This document shows, in pieces, positions 13,105 to 24,019 of a stretch of 41,809 nucleotides of DNA. The translations under genes were made by a program, and so were the position numbers. The notes below the pieces were generated by a model. It did no database searches and had not been told where the DNA came from. It was given only the letters and a program-made list of their open reading frames with translations. Each line of letters opens with the position of its first letter. The stretch's first letter is position 1. The DNA comes from Phoronis australis. Lineage: Eukaryota; Phoronida; Phoronidae. The DNA is taken from positions 13,171 through 54,979 of the forward strand of contig NMRA01000675.1 in assembly GCA_002633005.1 (NCBI GenBank), read 5' to 3'.

Positions 13105-13255
13105 TCAAATAGATGTTGACATGCCGTGCAGTTACCGACGGATAAGAATAAAAAATAGTAAAATTAAAACGACGAGCGTCGGTATTAAACTATATTAAAA
13201 TATCCCTACGTTTCGAGCGATGAGCTCTTTGTCAAGGGTGTGCTACAGACTGTAC
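13105..13255 (-). mobile_element. 151-bp retroelement-like insert with 10-bp target-site duplication
   Basis: The insert is flanked by identical 10-bp copies of 'aataatgtta' (13095-13104 and 13256-13265). Removing it and one flank restores the array block 'agaataatgttaaaaggaag', so this is a clean insertion. It contains an inverted pair (taccgacg near 13133, cgtcggta near 13168) and, on the minus strand, a hammerhead-ribozyme-like core (13204-13238). A core of the type 'gagc..gctcgaaac' is known from Penelope-like retroelements and related small retroelements. Assignment to that group is inference; no coding sequence is present. Confidence 0.7.
13204..13238 (-). ncRNA. Hammerhead-ribozyme-like relic
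   Basis: On the minus strand the order is ccc (stem I), TTGACAA (in place of the conserved CTGANGA), A, then gagc-TCATC-gctc (stem II with loop), then GAAAC, GT, A and ggg (stem I partner). ACGT could form the very short stem III known in minimal type I hammerheads, and GTA fits the NUH cleavage triplet. Two conserved core positions differ: C3 is T, and the catalytic G8 is A. This copy is therefore expected to be inactive. What is seen is the arrangement of core and stems; ribozyme descent is inference. Confidence 0.5.
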
Positions 13256-14844
13256 AATAATGTTAAAAGGAAGTCAACCACCTAGAAAAAATGAAATGAT
13301 ATGATCTGAATTGTGGGCCAAAATTATGAAATCGCGGTATTCATGACTCCAAAGGTTTGCAAATAAACAAATTCACCAATTCAACTATCCTCGCAAGTCC
13401 GAGAGACCATTAGTTCGAAAGCTAAAAATTCGAAATTTCATGTTACGAGGTTCTGAACAGTGATTCCGAACAAAATGTTTGGAGATTTGTAAGCACGAGC
13501 CTCCCTGGAACCAATTCTTCCAAGAGCCATTGCCTTGGTAAAGCAACAAAACAAAGTTTGACAAAGTGCACTGAACTGTCGCTTTTATTAACATTTTCAA
13601 CTTTTGGAATACAGCCACTAAAATTTTGTTGCTCCTCTGTCGTTGAGGTTTGAATCACTGGCTTCTGGTATCTTTAATTGTCGAACTGTTTTCGAACTAT
13701 TAAGCTTTTTGTCGAGTTTGTGAACCCGCGGCCCGATAGGGCTTTTTGTAAACATTTTCGTTTGTCGTATAACGGGCACACATTTGAAAACCTTAAAGGT
13801 ATTGAGCTTGACATTGTTTAATGCAGTATGAAACCCAAGCAACAACAGTTTACCTTCATAATTTTCGTCTGAAGAACTGCTTCGTCCGTTTTGGTTATTC
13901 GAGGATCGCAGCGTATTGCTGGGGTATGGGTACTGAGTGTAAACACACAAATCGAGTATTGAAAAAATTTACAAACAATCGCCAAATCAACTGTTTTCAA
14001 TTTCTCACACGCGGATCAATTGAAAATCCTTATCCTTACTCCGCCAGAAATTGATACCGGGAACCACAGCCTAGCTCCATCCCGTTGTGGCATCTGTACA
14101 GGAATTTAAATAATGACATTCAGCATAAATTTAGTGACTTCGAACGTCAGTTGGATTAATTGGTGATGTTTTTAGGTTTGTTAGGACTGGTATCAGTATT
14201 TAATTGGAATTTTTGGCGCGATTAGAATGTGTGTTTGCAACAACGTTAATGCACAAGAAAAGCAACAAACGTCTAGTCCAAGCGAATGAAACTACAACTG
14301 ATAGATGGACAGATCTACAGTCTATCTATTGGAATAAATGAGCGTCATCACGGCCAAAGCATTGATATATGAGGAGAACCCAGAGTAAGTACAACTAAAA
14401 TACAGCTAACACTAGAAATGTATTTCAACGACCTGGACAGCACAGTGTTGTAACAGGTGGAGAACTGTAACTGCACGTGACAGCCAATTCAAAATGTTAT
14501 CAATAACGAAAGTAACGCACCTCAGTCGTGCCTTGTGTATCGGGTAAGACAGCATCTCATGACGTACGCCCTCAAGGAAGAAGTAATTTCCTGGATTTTT
14601 TACTTTTCCTATTCTGGTGCCATTACATGGTGACGGTTCAGTGACATTTTTGTTCACTGCCAGTGGTGGCAAGGACAGCGTCCTGCTACTTCGGATGCTA
14701 CGTGGCCCTAGAAAGTGTCCACATTTCTCTAATATTAAAGGTTGATATCTTAGAAATAGCAGTTCAGATTTTTGTAAAATCTCCCATGTAATGGTCTACT
14801 GGTCAGCCAATAGTTTGACGAAAGAACAAGTCCCTGAACAAGAG
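13256..14844 (+). repeat. Array unit continuing after the 151-bp insert
   Basis: Landmarks run in order: 'tgatctgaattg' (about 13300), 'ttctgaacagtgattcc' (13450), 'ccgttttggttattcgagga' (13875), 'aacaatcgccaaatcaactg' (13975), 'gcgcgattagaatg' (14215), 'ctgatagatggacag' (14297), 'gtggagaactgtaactgcac' (14457), 'ccagtggtggcaagg' (14660), 'cttagaaatagcagttcag' (14750) and 'ggtcagccaatag' (14800). The unit then gives way to R2 sequence. No coding function is visible. Confidence 0.6.
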
Positions 14845-15830
14845 CAAAGTGGAGCGTTGAAATGCTCCCACGAATGCATCGCAAATGGTGTGCTTTTAGG
14901 GTTATTTATTTGTATCATAAAAATGACCATTAGATGGCGCAAAAACGTACGGTCCATCCAAAAACGGGAACATGACATATTTCATAAACATCTGTCAAGT
15001 AACTTCAGAGAAACAAAGGGAAACAGAATAACATGAAATTGCCACTTGTGGGCACAGCGTTCGTTGATTCCGCCTGAAAGTCGTCATCTGTTTTTATCTT
15101 CATATAAATACACTTACTAAATTTAATAAAGGTCCTGAAGTGGGTTTATAAGATATAGCTATGGGCGCTAAACAAAACATAACTACCACTAGGAGGCGCT
15201 ATACTAGTCAGTTGCCATCGCACTAAAAACATATACATGTACATTGTACGCCAATTTTCAGAACTATCCCTAGAATGATTTCGTTGATAGAGGGGCGGAC
15301 GCCAAAAACAAGAATTGAAAACAGCAAAAATGGCCACTAGGTCGCGCAAAATACCTCAATTCCATCCAAAAACATAAATGCCTGTATTCACAACTTTATG
15401 AAACAAATCTCTTGAGGACCTTTGAAGGTAAAGACTGGTAAACGTAAAAAACTAAAATTGCCACTAGGGGGCACTTCAGTAGTCATTTCCGTCCGAAAGT
15501 CGTCGCCGTCCGTTGTCAACATCTTATAAATACACTCGCTAAATTAAGTAAAGATCCTGCAAACGGTTTAGGAGATACAGTCATGAGCGCAAAAAAAACA
15601 AAAGTGTAACTAGGAGGCGCCACAGTAGTCAAAGTCGTCGGAAAATCATCGTCAGCCGTCCACTTTATAGTAAAAACATACATGCCAATTTTCACAATTA
15701 TCCTGAAAGCGGTTTTGTTGATAGATGACTGGACGCCAAAACATACTCGGAAACAGTAAAAATGGCCATTAGATGGCGTAAACTAGGTCGAATCCATCTG
15801 AAAACGGAGATATTGCGCCCCTTTAAGAGT
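14845..15830 (+). repeat. R2 family copy, best motif ladder
   Basis: CTCF-like motifs start at 14927, 15042, 15186, 15334, 15471, 15607 and 15766, giving spacings of 115, 144, 148, 137, 136 and 159 bases. The copy at 15471-15484 (ccactagggggcac) fits the vertebrate CTCF core consensus CCASYAGRKGGC at every position; others carry one or more substitutions. The left part (acaagagcaa..ggagcgttgaaatg, then 'ttagggttatttatt') is shared with the R2 start at 17531, so it is probably the true 5' region. The copy is truncated on the right, where unrelated sequence begins after 'ctgaaaacgg'. Confidence 0.7.
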
Positions 15831-17530
15831 TTTGACTTGCCCTGGTGTTCACTAGAATCCGATTCAATAAACTTAAGAAGTTAATTTTTAGCTCTATTAC
15901 ACTAGTTAAAAAATATGTGCGTTTTCGTTTGCGAGAGTGTTCTTTTTGAGTCACTGGGATAATAATTTTTACGTTCTACATGAAAACACAGATTACTTTT
16001 TTAGGATGACATGTACCTGGTTACTCCGAAAATATTATTTTCCAATTTTTAACCATTGGAGTATACACGAAACGCCAAGTATTGTGTTCTTACGCCAAAG
16101 GGCTCGGAAGGCTCTAGCCTTGGTGAGAAGCTGTTTACAAAATTAAATATACAAACTTGCGCAGTTTTGGGTAAAAAATGACCGAATAAAATCTTCCTGG
16201 AGTAATCTAAATTATTTACCAGCGTTGCAAAAATTGGTTTTCTACAATTATTCTGCTGCTAAAATTATGGTGTGATCTTTTGCGTAGACTTTCGACGCAA
16301 TGAAATATTGCCCCACCAATTACCCAGTTTCTTTTTCCCAGATTCTTCAATCAACCGTTCTCCCTCGAGGTTCCGTAAGCGTCACGACAAATGATCAGAA
16401 TTGGTTTCACTTCATTATATGTTTTTGGAATTTTGATATCAGTGAGCAGAATTTTAGAACACGTTTTGCTGAGATGTTGTCACCATCTAATGGGAGATGT
16501 GGAAGACATTTTGAAAGTGGCGGGTGTCACGAATGAACTCTTTTCAAAACGTCGACATACGTTTTTTCGTTATAAAAGGCAGAGAATTACGCAAGAAGAT
16601 GTCGTCGGATGTTTTTCGCTTAAACGGCCGTAACGGGCAACTTGAATACCAATTGATTTCCAGAGTTTGTATGCACATCCGCCGGTCTTGATCTCATGTT
16701 GATACAAGCTTTTCGACGATGTGACAAGCGTAACTATCCGGGCTGTGTGAAGTTTCGAGGTCTGTTTGAGCTCAATACGCAGTGGCACCTTGCTGTATTT
16801 TGAAAATAGTCTTCATACAGCTAGCTGGCTAGATAAGAAGGCTCTAGCTTCTTAAAGATTTTTTACTGCAAAAGTGACAACAATTTCAGAATGATGATAG
16901 ATGATGGATGACACTATAAACCGACCACAGTCTTCCGTTTTCATGCGCCCAAGATTTAATATCGGCGCTATTTTCAAACCATTGTTTATGTTGTTCCTAA
17001 AATAAACTTGGGTTCTATTGCTGTACTAACATATTAAGAAATTATACAGAAATAAACAATAACTATCTGTGGTAAAGCGCAATCTATAGCGTGATGAAGT
17101 GATGATCAGGAGCAAAAACGGATGAGCGCCAATGCGTGCTGCTTGTTGAGCATTCCGCGGCATGAAAACACTTGAGGTCGTAGAATATCCAGTGTCGTAT
17201 TCTGATTTTTATGTAATTTTACTGTTAATTTCAAATTTCGTGCTTGTTTTTATGCATAATGTACTGTATAAAAATTCTCATATCTCAAGTTAGAAATTAT
17301 GCGTCCGCGATATCACTTAACGTTTGATTTTACCACGCCGTCATTAATTCAACATAAGGTTTTAGGCTGGTGTAAAGTCACGCACTTTGTATTTGTAGGT
17401 TGATTGGATTTTACCTCCTTTCAATAGTTGAACAAAAGTTGATAAACCGACGTCAAGACTGGAGTTGCCACTGGTAAACGAATAGCGAACATTTGAATGT
17501 TTGTTTGTCCAAAGTTCACCCGCTAAGTCA
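15831..17530. other. Non-array spacer with no recognised gene
   Basis: This stretch lacks the array landmarks and R2 phrases. Two overlapping open frames on the plus strand (16300-16536 and 16391-16633) and one on the minus strand (16570-16788) have no recognisable domain and are probably chance. A small hairpin (aaggctctagcctt) lies near 16107, and a similar phrase occurs near 16839. Array-like words reappear near 17505. Confidence 0.45.
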
Positions 17531-17976
17531 TACAAGAGCAACGCAGAGCATTGAAATGTACGGTATCCTTCTAGGGTTGTTTATTGGTACCATAAAGTGG
17601 CCAGTAGAGGGCATATATGTAGTATGTTGCGCTTTACAAAATGGAAAGGCATGGTCATTGTCTCCTCAATAGGCTAGGGGCAAAATGTGAGTGATCTTCG
17701 TAATACAAGCACATACTATACATCAGTTGGCTAAAGCACCACAGAAACATAGAATTAAAAACAAATTTACCAACATACGAGATTAGCACAGCATTAGAAT
17801 GCCAGAAACAAATTTCTACTTGGAACTTTTCCTTCACGAAGTAACACAAAGTATACACCTGAAGACCTATGAAAATACAGAGGTCAATGTAAAATACTTA
17901 AATTGCCACTAGAGGCATACCGGTAGTCAGAATCATCTTAAAGTCGTCATCGTAGGATGTCAACATCACATAAATA
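17531..17976 (+). repeat. R2 family copy, 5' part
   Basis: It starts with the same phrase as the copy at about 14845 (acaagagcaa..gagcattgaaatg, then 'tagggttgtttattggtac') and carries a good CTCF-like core at 17601 (ccagtagagggcat) and a weaker one at 17906. It is interrupted at the N at 17977: the expected continuation after 'catcacataaata' (compare 18420-18440) is replaced by the 'acgccggacgcc' 3' tail. Confidence 0.65.
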
Positions 17977-17977
17977 N

Positions 17978-20567
17978 ACGCCGGACGCCGCCCGGACGGA
18001 CGTACGGACGGACGGACGGACGGAGATGACGGCATAATGGGTCCACATATAAAGATGTGGACCCATAAAAATGGTAATTGCCGACCAAGGACACGCTTAA
18101 TCCGAATTGGTCGTCTACGCTAGGCGACCACTTAGCCGAAACAAGTGCCAACCACAGAGGCGACTCAGCAGACGGCTCCTAGCCGACCGTTTTTGGTCGG
18201 CTGCTGGTCGCCTAGACGACCGGTCGACGACCAATTTATGACCGGTCGGACAAAAATTCGAGACGTGTACTGTAATCAGCAGATCCATTTATGCCATTAC
18301 TTATGAAAATAGGTTGAGGACGTTTGAACACACAGAGATAAACGTAAAAAAAATAAAATGGTTAGTAGGTGGCATACCAGTAGTCAGATCTGTCCGAGAG
18401 TCGTTGTCTTCCGTCGTCAACATCACATAAATACACTTACAAAATTTATTAAAGATCCTGTGAACGGTTTAGGACATGCAGCCATGGGCGCAAAAAACTG
18501 ATACTAGGAGGCGCTATAGTAGTCGAAGTCGTCGGAAAATCATCGTCATACATGCCAATTTCACATTCATCCTTTGAGCGGTTTGATTGATAGAGGGGTG
18601 GACGCAAAAAACAAACTCGAAGACACCAAAACATGGTCACTAGGTGGCGCAAACTAAGTCGAATCCATCTGAAAACGGAAGGTTAGCCTCACCTCACTGA
18701 TAGGTGCCTATGTACCAATTTTTATGAAAAACCGTTCAGGACTTTTGAAGTTACAGAGGTAAACGTAAAAAACTAAAATTGCCACTAGGGGTCACACCAA
18801 TAGTCGGCTCCTCCTGAAAGCTCGCTCATGCCGTCCCATCCACGAAAGAAACACATGTGCAAAACTTCCTGAACGTACGTCCAGGCCTTTCTGGAGCGGA
18901 CGCCGGACTCCGAACGGATGGCCGGAGATGACGGCATAATGAGTCCATATATAAATACGTTGGCGCATAAAAACTATAATCAGGTTCGAAAGAAGTTAAT
19001 CCCCTGGAAACAATGAACCCATATGATCTGAATTGAAAACTACAAATGAAAGCAACTGTGGGCTGAAGGTATGACATTACGGAATTCATGGCTCCGAAAG
19101 TTTACAAGTCGACAAATACATAAATCCGAAGATCATCAAAAGTCTGAAAGAATATTAGTTGTTTTACTATCAGTTTGATAGGGCTGTTTTTAGAAACGTT
19201 TTTATTTGCCTGATAGGGTATTTTAAAAAATCATTCAACGTTACATAACTTGCCTTCAAGCTTGCGAACATTCGGAGTTTCGAACTCCATCTTATTTATA
19301 CTAATGGACTGTGACTTGCACGCTACTTCAAATATCCTTCTTAATTTTAGTCTTCGGTTGTTAATTTTCAGTCTTTCATGCTTCTTCTTCCGTCTTGGTT
19401 ATCCGTGAGTCGGATTGTATCGTTGTGGAGTGGGCATGGTAAGTAAATAAACGAAAATATCCATTAAATAAATTTACAAACAATCGATAAATCAACTATT
19501 GTTTTCAATTTGCCATTCGGAAACTAATTCCAAAATCCTTATCCCTGCCACGGTAGTAATCGATCACGGGAACCACTGTTCAGCTCCATTTTGATCTTGG
19601 CATTTGGAGAGGAATTCAAAAAACACAACTCAGTGACTTTGAACGTCCTTTGGATTTATTCATGCTGTGTTTCTTGATATACCAGGGTTGGTGTAAGTAT
19701 GTTAGTGCAATTGTTAGTCGGGATTAAAAAGAGTGTTAGCGTCAACGCTAATGTACCAGCAAGACAAGTAACAAACGCTTAATGCAAGCAAATGGTAATA
19801 GATATGATGGATGGAGAGCTTTATCTATTCGAAGTACATGTGCGTCATCGCAACCCAAACACTAATACTCGAGTACAACCTAATTATCTGGACACCATAC
19901 ATTTGTCACATGTGGGTAACTGTAACTCTGTCAGCCAGACAAAAATGTTATCAATAACGAAATTTACACACCTCTATCGCCCTTCATGTATCGGGTAAGA
20001 CAGGATGTCACTGTGCACGCCCTCATGTAAGAGGCAACTCCTGAGATTTTTTACCTTTACGACTCTGGCGTCATTTTGTGTTGGTGGTTTAGCGACATCT
20101 TGGCCGGGTGCACTGCCAGTTGTGTCAAGGTCCTGTATGACCATAGAAAAAACGTCAACATTTCTGTAACTTTGAAGCTTCAAAATCGTGTACATTTCCC
20201 CAACTTTGAAGTTTTATATCTCAGAAATAGCTGTCCAGATTTATGTAAAACTTCCAAATCCAAAGACTTAAACACCGTTCATAAAATGAATTCAAAATAA
20301 AATCATGATATTTTAGAACATTAATAGTTTTTTGAGATTACGTCTTGGAACATTTTCATCAAATGAAATTCGAACTTGTTATTGATACCGTTGTTTTGCT
20401 GTTACTGTGCTTTTCTTTTCTTTTTCGCTAAATTTTAGTTAAGGGAAATACTCTTGTTAGGCAATCATTATGAATATCAGACAAGTAAAAACCGAAATTT
20501 CAAAGTTTACTTGGGTTTCTAGTTTCCGATAATATAAACATTTAAGGAGTTAAAATATTTAATTATG
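17978..20567 (+). repeat. 2.6-kb direct duplication, copy 1
   Basis: This copy begins at 'acgccggacgccgcccgg', immediately after the N at 17977, and ends at 'taaaatatttaattatg', immediately before the N at 20568. It contains an R2 3' tail, a GC-rich hairpin cluster, four R2 monomers (motifs at 18362, 18501, 18637 and 18782), another R2 tail (to about 18970), then an array-unit segment with landmarks at 19385 and 19798. It differs from copy 2 by scattered single-base changes (roughly 2 percent by eye) and one 11-base difference in the GC-rich part. Confidence 0.9.
18080..18251. repeat. GC-rich multi-hairpin segment, copy 1
   Basis: The segment is strongly GC-rich against an AT-rich background. 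'ggtcgtct..aggcgacca' (about 18109-18130) is complementary to 'tggtcgcctagacgacc' (about 18204-18221). Between them lies a hairpin 'agccgacc/ggtcggct' (18181-18202). 'aattggtcgtc' can alternatively pair with 'gacgaccaatt' (about 18227-18237). It appears to be an insertion between an R2 tail and further R2 monomers. No coding region is credible. Confidence 0.65.
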
Positions 20568-20568
20568 N

Positions 20569-23169
20569 ACGCCGGACGCCGCCCGGACGGACGTACGGAC
20601 GGACGGACGGACGGAGATGACGGCATAATGGGTCCACATATAAACATGTGGGCCCATAAAAATGGTAATTGCCGACCAAGGACACGCTTAATCCGAATTG
20701 GTCGTCTACGCTAGGCGACCACTTAGCCGAAACAAGTGCCAACCACAGAGGCGACTCAGCAGACGGCTCCTAGCCGACCGTTGTTGGTCGGCTGCTGGTC
20801 GCCTAGACGACCGGTCGACGGCCGGTCGTCGACCAATTTCCGACCGGTCGGACAAAAATTCGAGACGTGTGCTGTAATCAACAGATGCATTTATGCCATT
20901 ATTTATGAAAATAGGTTGAGGACGTTTGAACACACAGAGGTAAACGTAAAAAATAAAATTGTTAGTAGGTGGCATACCAGTAGTCAGATCTGTCCGAGAG
21001 TCGTTGTCTTCCGTCGTAAACATCACATAAATACACTTACAAAATTTATTAAAGATCCTGTGAACGGTTTAGGACATGCAGCCATAGGCGCAAAAAACTG
21101 GTACTAGGAGGCGCTATAGTAGTCGAAGTCGTCGGAAAATCATCGTCATACATGTCAATTTCACATTCATCCTTTGAGCGGTTTGGTTGATAGAGGGGTG
21201 GACGCAAAAAACAAACTCGAAGACACCAAAACATGGTCACTAGGTGGCGCAAACTAAGTCGAATCCATCTGAAAACGGAAGGTTAGCCTCATCTCACTGA
21301 TAGGTGCCTATGTACCAATTTTTATGAAAAACCGTTCAGGACTTTTGAAGTTACAGAGGTAAACGTAAAAAAACTAAAATTGCCACTAGGGGTCACACCA
21401 ATAGTCGGCTCCGCCTGAAAGCTCGCTCATGCCGTCCCATCCACGAAAGAAACACATGTGCAAAACTTCCTGAACGTACGTCCAGGCCTTTCTGGAGCGG
21501 ACGCCGGACTCCGAACGGATGGCCGGAGATGACGGCATAATCAGTCCACATATAAATACGTTTGCGCATAAAAACCATAATCAGGTTCGAAAGAAGTTAA
21601 TCCCCTCGAAACAATGAACCTATATGATCTGAATTGAAAACTACAAATGAGAGCAACTGTGGGCTGAAGGTATGACATAACGGAATTCATGGCTCCGAAA
21701 GTTTACAAGTCGACAAATAAATATATCCGAAGATCATCACAAGACTGAAAGAATATTAGTTGTTTTACTATCAGTTTGATAGGGCTGTTTTTAGAAACGT
21801 TTTTATTTGCCTGGTAGGGTATTTTAAAAAAATCATTCAATGTTACATAACTTGCCTTCAAGCTTGCGAACCTTGGGAGTTTCGAACTCCATCTTATTTA
21901 TACTAATGGACTGTGACTTGCACGCTACTTTAAATATCCTTCTTAATTTTAGTCTTCGGTTGTTAATTTTCAGTCTTTCATGCTTCTTCTTCCGTCTTGG
22001 TTATCCGTGAGTCGGATTGTATCGTTGTGGAGTGGGCATGGTAAGTAAATAAACGAAAATATTCATTAAATAAATTCACAAACAATCGATAAATCAACTA
22101 TTGTTTTCAATTTGCCATTCGGAAACTAATTCCAAATTCCTTATCTCTGCCACGGTAGTAATCGATCACGGGAACCACTGTTCAGCTCCATTTTGATATT
22201 GGCATTTGGAGAGGAATTCAAATAACACAACTCAGTGACTTTGAACGTCGTTTGGATTTATTCATGCTGTGTTTCTTGATATACCAGGGTTGGTGTTAGT
22301 ATGTTAGTGCAATTGTTAGTCGGGATTAAAAAGAGTGTTAGCGTCAACGCGAATGTACCAGCAAGACAAGTAACAAACGCTTAATGCAAGCAAATGGTAA
22401 TAGATATGATGGATGGAGAGCTTTATCTATTCGAAGTACATGTGCGTCATCGCATCCCAAACACTAATACTCGAGTACAACCTAATTATCTGGACACCAT
22501 ACATTTGTCACAGGTGGGTAACTGTAACTGTGTCAGCCAGACAAAAATGTTATCAATAACGAAATTTTCACACCTCTATCGCCCTTCATGTATCGGGTAA
22601 GACAGGATGTCATGGTGCACGCCCTCACGTAAGAGGCAACTCCTGGGATTTTTTACCTTTACGACTCTGGCGTCATTTTGTGTTGGTGGTTTAGCGACAT
22701 ATTGGCCGGGTGCACTGCCAGTTGTGGCAAGGTCCTGTATGACCATAGAAAAAACGTCAAAATTTCTCTAACTTTGAAGCTTCAAAATCGTGTACATTTC
22801 CCCAACTTTGAAGTTTTATATCTCAGAAATAGCTGTCCAGATTTATGTAAAACTTCCAAATCCAAAGACTTAAACACCGTTTATAAAATGAATTCAAAAT
22901 AAAATCATGATATTTTAAAACATTAATAGTTTTTTGAGATTACGTCTTGGAACATTTTCATCAAATGAAATTCGAACTTGTTATTGATACCGTTGTTTTG
23001 CTATTACTGTGCTTTTCTTTTCTTTTTCGCTAAATTTTACTTAAGGGAAATACTCTTGTTAGGCAATCATTATGAAAATCAGACAAGTAAAAACCGAAAT
23101 TTCAAAGTTTACTTGGGTTTCTAGTTTCCGATAATATAAACATTTAAGGAGTTAAAATATTTAATTATG
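20569..23169 (+). repeat. 2.6-kb direct duplication, copy 2
   Basis: It is near-identical to 17978-20567 from 'acgccggacgccgcccgg' through 'taaaatatttaattatg'. Its motif ladder is at 20962, 21101, 21237 and 21383, and its array landmarks are at 21976 and 22401. The extra 'gccggtcgtcg' near 20821 accounts for the main length difference. It continues on the right into 'taaaaaaatagataaaatcg', which copy 1 lacks because copy 1 stops at the N. Open frames in the two copies are shared only because the DNA is shared; none has a recognisable domain. Confidence 0.9.
20671..20853. repeat. GC-rich multi-hairpin segment, copy 2
   Basis: Second copy of the structure at 18080-18251, with the same long-range and local hairpins. 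It carries an additional 'gccggtcgtcg', which lengthens the alternating cggtcg/gtcgacc tract and adds another possible self-pairing. That change lies in the most palindromic part, where replication slippage or assembly variation would be expected. Confidence 0.65.
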
Positions 23170-24019
23170 TAAAAAAATAGATAAAATCGCATACTTGGCA
23201 ATAAAGTCCAATTAGCCTTCGAGGACGAATTTAACATACAGCTGTACATGAGCCGAAGTGAGTGTGTTTCATACTGTGAAGTAAACATTGAACAACATTT
23301 GGTTAGGAAAGTAAAGATGCCCCCACAAACTTGTAACTGAAGTGTAAACCATTTTAAATGCTTTTTTCTCATGGAAGTTGAACGGTAATACACTTTTCAA
23401 CTCTGTTGTCAGTCGTATTAGTGGTACTGCAGGAAATTTTTGATGCACTGTAGTAACCGGTCGTGACGTCGTGGTCCTGTATTGGACCCGTAAGGATGAT
23501 AAACCTTATATTGATGATGTCAACCAATCCACTTTCTGTCACCTGCTTTGCATCTTTAGTGTCAATCTTCCAAAATAAAAGCAAAAACCAACTGAAAAAA
23601 ATTATTCTTCCTATCTCATAAATTGCACGTTGTGGTCCTTGACTGGTAGTCTTTTCCAAAGGTGCTGTGTAATTTACTAAAAGCGTAGGTCACACTTGCC
23701 CGTTTAGCAGAGTTTGTTAGAAGCTTTCAAAATTTCCTCCAGATTTTTGAGGGTTGGCGATAAGTTACAAATCATTATTTTGTGTCAGAACTGGATGGAG
23801 TAAGTCGTTTTTAGTATGTGTAAGTAGACCAAAACAGAGTTTGGCATCCTTTTAATGGTAAACAAAGCCCAGCTATTTAACATATGACAAAGTCGCTCAA
23901 ATAAAATACAGCAACTAAGACTAAATGAAGTTCACTTTCGAGAAGGAATATACACAGGCGACACGAACTGAGAGCCTATAGTGTATTTCATGTTGACAAG
24001 ATCTAACAGTTATACAATT
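23170..24019 (+). other. Spacer with one array fragment
   Basis: A fragment of the array block 'gtgttagtggtcctgc..tttttggtacactgt' is recognisable, diverged, at about 23395-23480. The rest has no recognised repeat or gene. Minus-strand open frames at 23121-23393 and 23369-23659 have no known motif, and part of the second overlaps the array fragment, so they are not called. Confidence 0.45.

Noticed and set aside
16300-16788. Overlapping frames on both strands between R2 copies
   Set aside because: Short, mutually overlapping and without any recognisable motif or splice structure; kept as unannotated spacer.
18039-18067. Helitron 3' end (hairpin near the R2 terminus)
   Set aside because: The hairpin 'gtccacat/atgtggac' is present, but the CTRR ending and TC start of Helitrons were not found.
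20736-21107. Longest plus-strand frame in the duplicated region (about 123 codons)
   Set aside because: It lies across the GC-rich hairpin cassette and R2 monomers, is not preserved as an equally long frame in the sister copy, and has no known domain.
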